Source of the DNA: Dialister sp. UBA734
GTDB lineage: Bacteria > Bacillota > Negativicutes > Veillonellales > Dialisteraceae
Reading direction: 5' to 3'
Assembly: GCA_002297935.1 (NCBI GenBank)
Contig: DBLC01000169.1
Location: forward strand, 1 to 21,354
DNA length: 21,354 nucleotides
The translations under genes were made by a program, and so were the position numbers. Positions 20,713 through 21,354 of the stretch are shown here, piece by piece (positions within the stretch are counted from its first letter, which is position 1; each line of letters begins with the position of its first letter). The notes beneath the pieces are model-generated. The model made no database searches. It worked only from the letters and a program-made list of their open reading frames with translations, and was not told where the DNA came from.

Positions 20713-21354
20713 TGGCAAACGCAAATCCTGATTTCACACAGCTCTCTCTGGGTGAACATCCCCATTGCTCTTATGATGAATGGAAGGAAAAGCTGGAAGC
20801 CAAAACCGGCAAGGACTTTGATGCCCTCTATGAACCAACCATGGAACATATCCCGGTAGCTCCCTTCTATACCAAAGATGTATATAATGATTGCAACCAC
20901 CTGGATTTCATGAGTGGTATCCCGCCATTCCTTCGCGGACCATACTCCACCATGTATGTATTCCGTCCATGGACCGTTCGTCAGTATGCAGGGTTCTCTA
21001 CTGCAGAAGAATCCAATGCATTCTACAAGAGAAACCTGGCAGCAGGTCAGAAAGGTCTGTCCATTGCATTCGACCTTCCAACCCACCGCGGTTACGATGC
21101 AGATAACCCTCGTGTAATCGGCGATGTTGGTAAAGCAGGCGTATCTGTATGCTCCATGCTGGATATGAACATCCTCTTTGATGGTATTCCGCTGGATCAG
21201 ATGTCCGTATCCATGACCATGAACGGTGCCGTTCTTCCAATTCTGGCATTCTTCATCTCCGCTGGTATCGAACAGGGCGTAGATAAAAAGATTCTGGCTG
21301 GCACCATTCAGAATGATATTCTGAAGGAATATGCAGCTCGCGGCACCTACATTT
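20712..21354 (+). CDS. mutB: Methylmalonyl-CoA mutase large subunit MutB (5' part, cut by window edge)
   Basis: The first 214 codons are present; the frame is still open at the last base. Translation starts in the mutA stop (TAATG). The N-terminus has the substrate-channel block IPPFLRGPYSTMYVFRPWT (70-88), Tyr92 in RQYAGFSTAEESN, FDLPTHRGYDADNPR (120-134), and GTIQNDILKEYAARGTYI at the edge, with Arg210 as the expected substrate arginine. The full chain should be around 710-730 residues and carry its own B12 domain, beyond this window. It is a different subfamily from the split mutase at 10532: the N-terminal extension and RGPYSTMY are typical of true MutB. Confidence 0.93.
   Translation, partial: MANANPDFTQLSLGEHPHCSYDEWKEKLEAKTGKDFDALYEPTMEHIPVAPFYTKDVYNDCNHLDFMSGIPPFLRGPYSTMYVFRPWTVRQYAGFSTAEESNAFYKRNLAAGQKGLSIAFDLPTHRGYDADNPRVIGDVGKAGVSVCSMLDMNILFDGIPLDQMSVSMTMNGAVLPILAFFISAGIEQGVDKKILAGTIQNDILKEYAARGTYI

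Noticed and set aside
1..21354. tRNA, rRNA, integrase, prophage or replication origin genes
   Set aside because: I looked for tRNA-like cloverleaf ends, conserved rRNA blocks and recombinase-like products and found none that I could support.

Overview
The window reads as chromosomal DNA of an anaerobic, propionate-forming member of the Negativicutes (Veillonella/Dialister-like). This rests on gene content: a sodium-pump type methylmalonyl-CoA decarboxylase with a MmdD subunit, two different methylmalonyl-CoA mutases, a succinate/propionate CoA-transferase, and a tandem CobT pair like the ArsAB enzyme known from Sporomusa and Veillonella. The genus is inference, not something the sequence proves.

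Layout. Positions 1-330 hold a compact module that I read as a type I toxin-antitoxin pair of the Fst/Ldr kind: a 33-residue membrane peptide on the minus strand and a short convergent RNA carrying a direct repeat of the toxin start region. Next is an aldehyde dehydrogenase (590-2011, minus). A 1.35 kb gene-poor stretch (2012-3365) contains a possible small RNA, iterated short repeats, long imperfect palindromes and a 229-bp MITE-like element with 18-bp perfect inverted ends and 10-bp flanking direct repeats. A tightly coupled three-gene operon follows (3366-6219): two CobT-family genes and a LarC-like gene. An O-antigen-ligase/polymerase-like membrane protein (6755-7981) sits between two more copies of the intergenic palindrome family.

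From 8450 to 16672 the genes form one metabolic block: CoA-transferase, methylmalonyl-CoA mutase large subunit, separate B12-binding small subunit, MeaB GTPase, methylmalonyl-CoA epimerase, and decarboxylase subunits MmdA, MmdD and MmdC. Together they convert succinate to succinyl-CoA, then (R)- and (S)-methylmalonyl-CoA, then propionyl-CoA plus CO2, with the last step coupled to Na+ export. The membrane subunit MmdB is not in the window. Two long leaders, before the CoA-transferase and before the mutase, look structured and end in terminator-like elements, but I cannot assign them to a known class.

Positions 16690-17386 are two inverted minisatellite arrays (56-bp and 55-bp periods) meeting at a bidirectional terminator. 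The minus-strand gene at 17387-17890 looks like a free-standing, degenerate copy of the mutase B12-binding domain that has lost the cobalamin-ligand motif. Divergent from it, a clear cobalamin riboswitch with its own terminator precedes mutA and mutB, a second, heterodimeric methylmalonyl-CoA mutase; mutB runs off the right edge. A B12 riboswitch in front of a B12-dependent enzyme, beside a second mutase that lacks a recognisable one, is the most interesting regulatory arrangement here.
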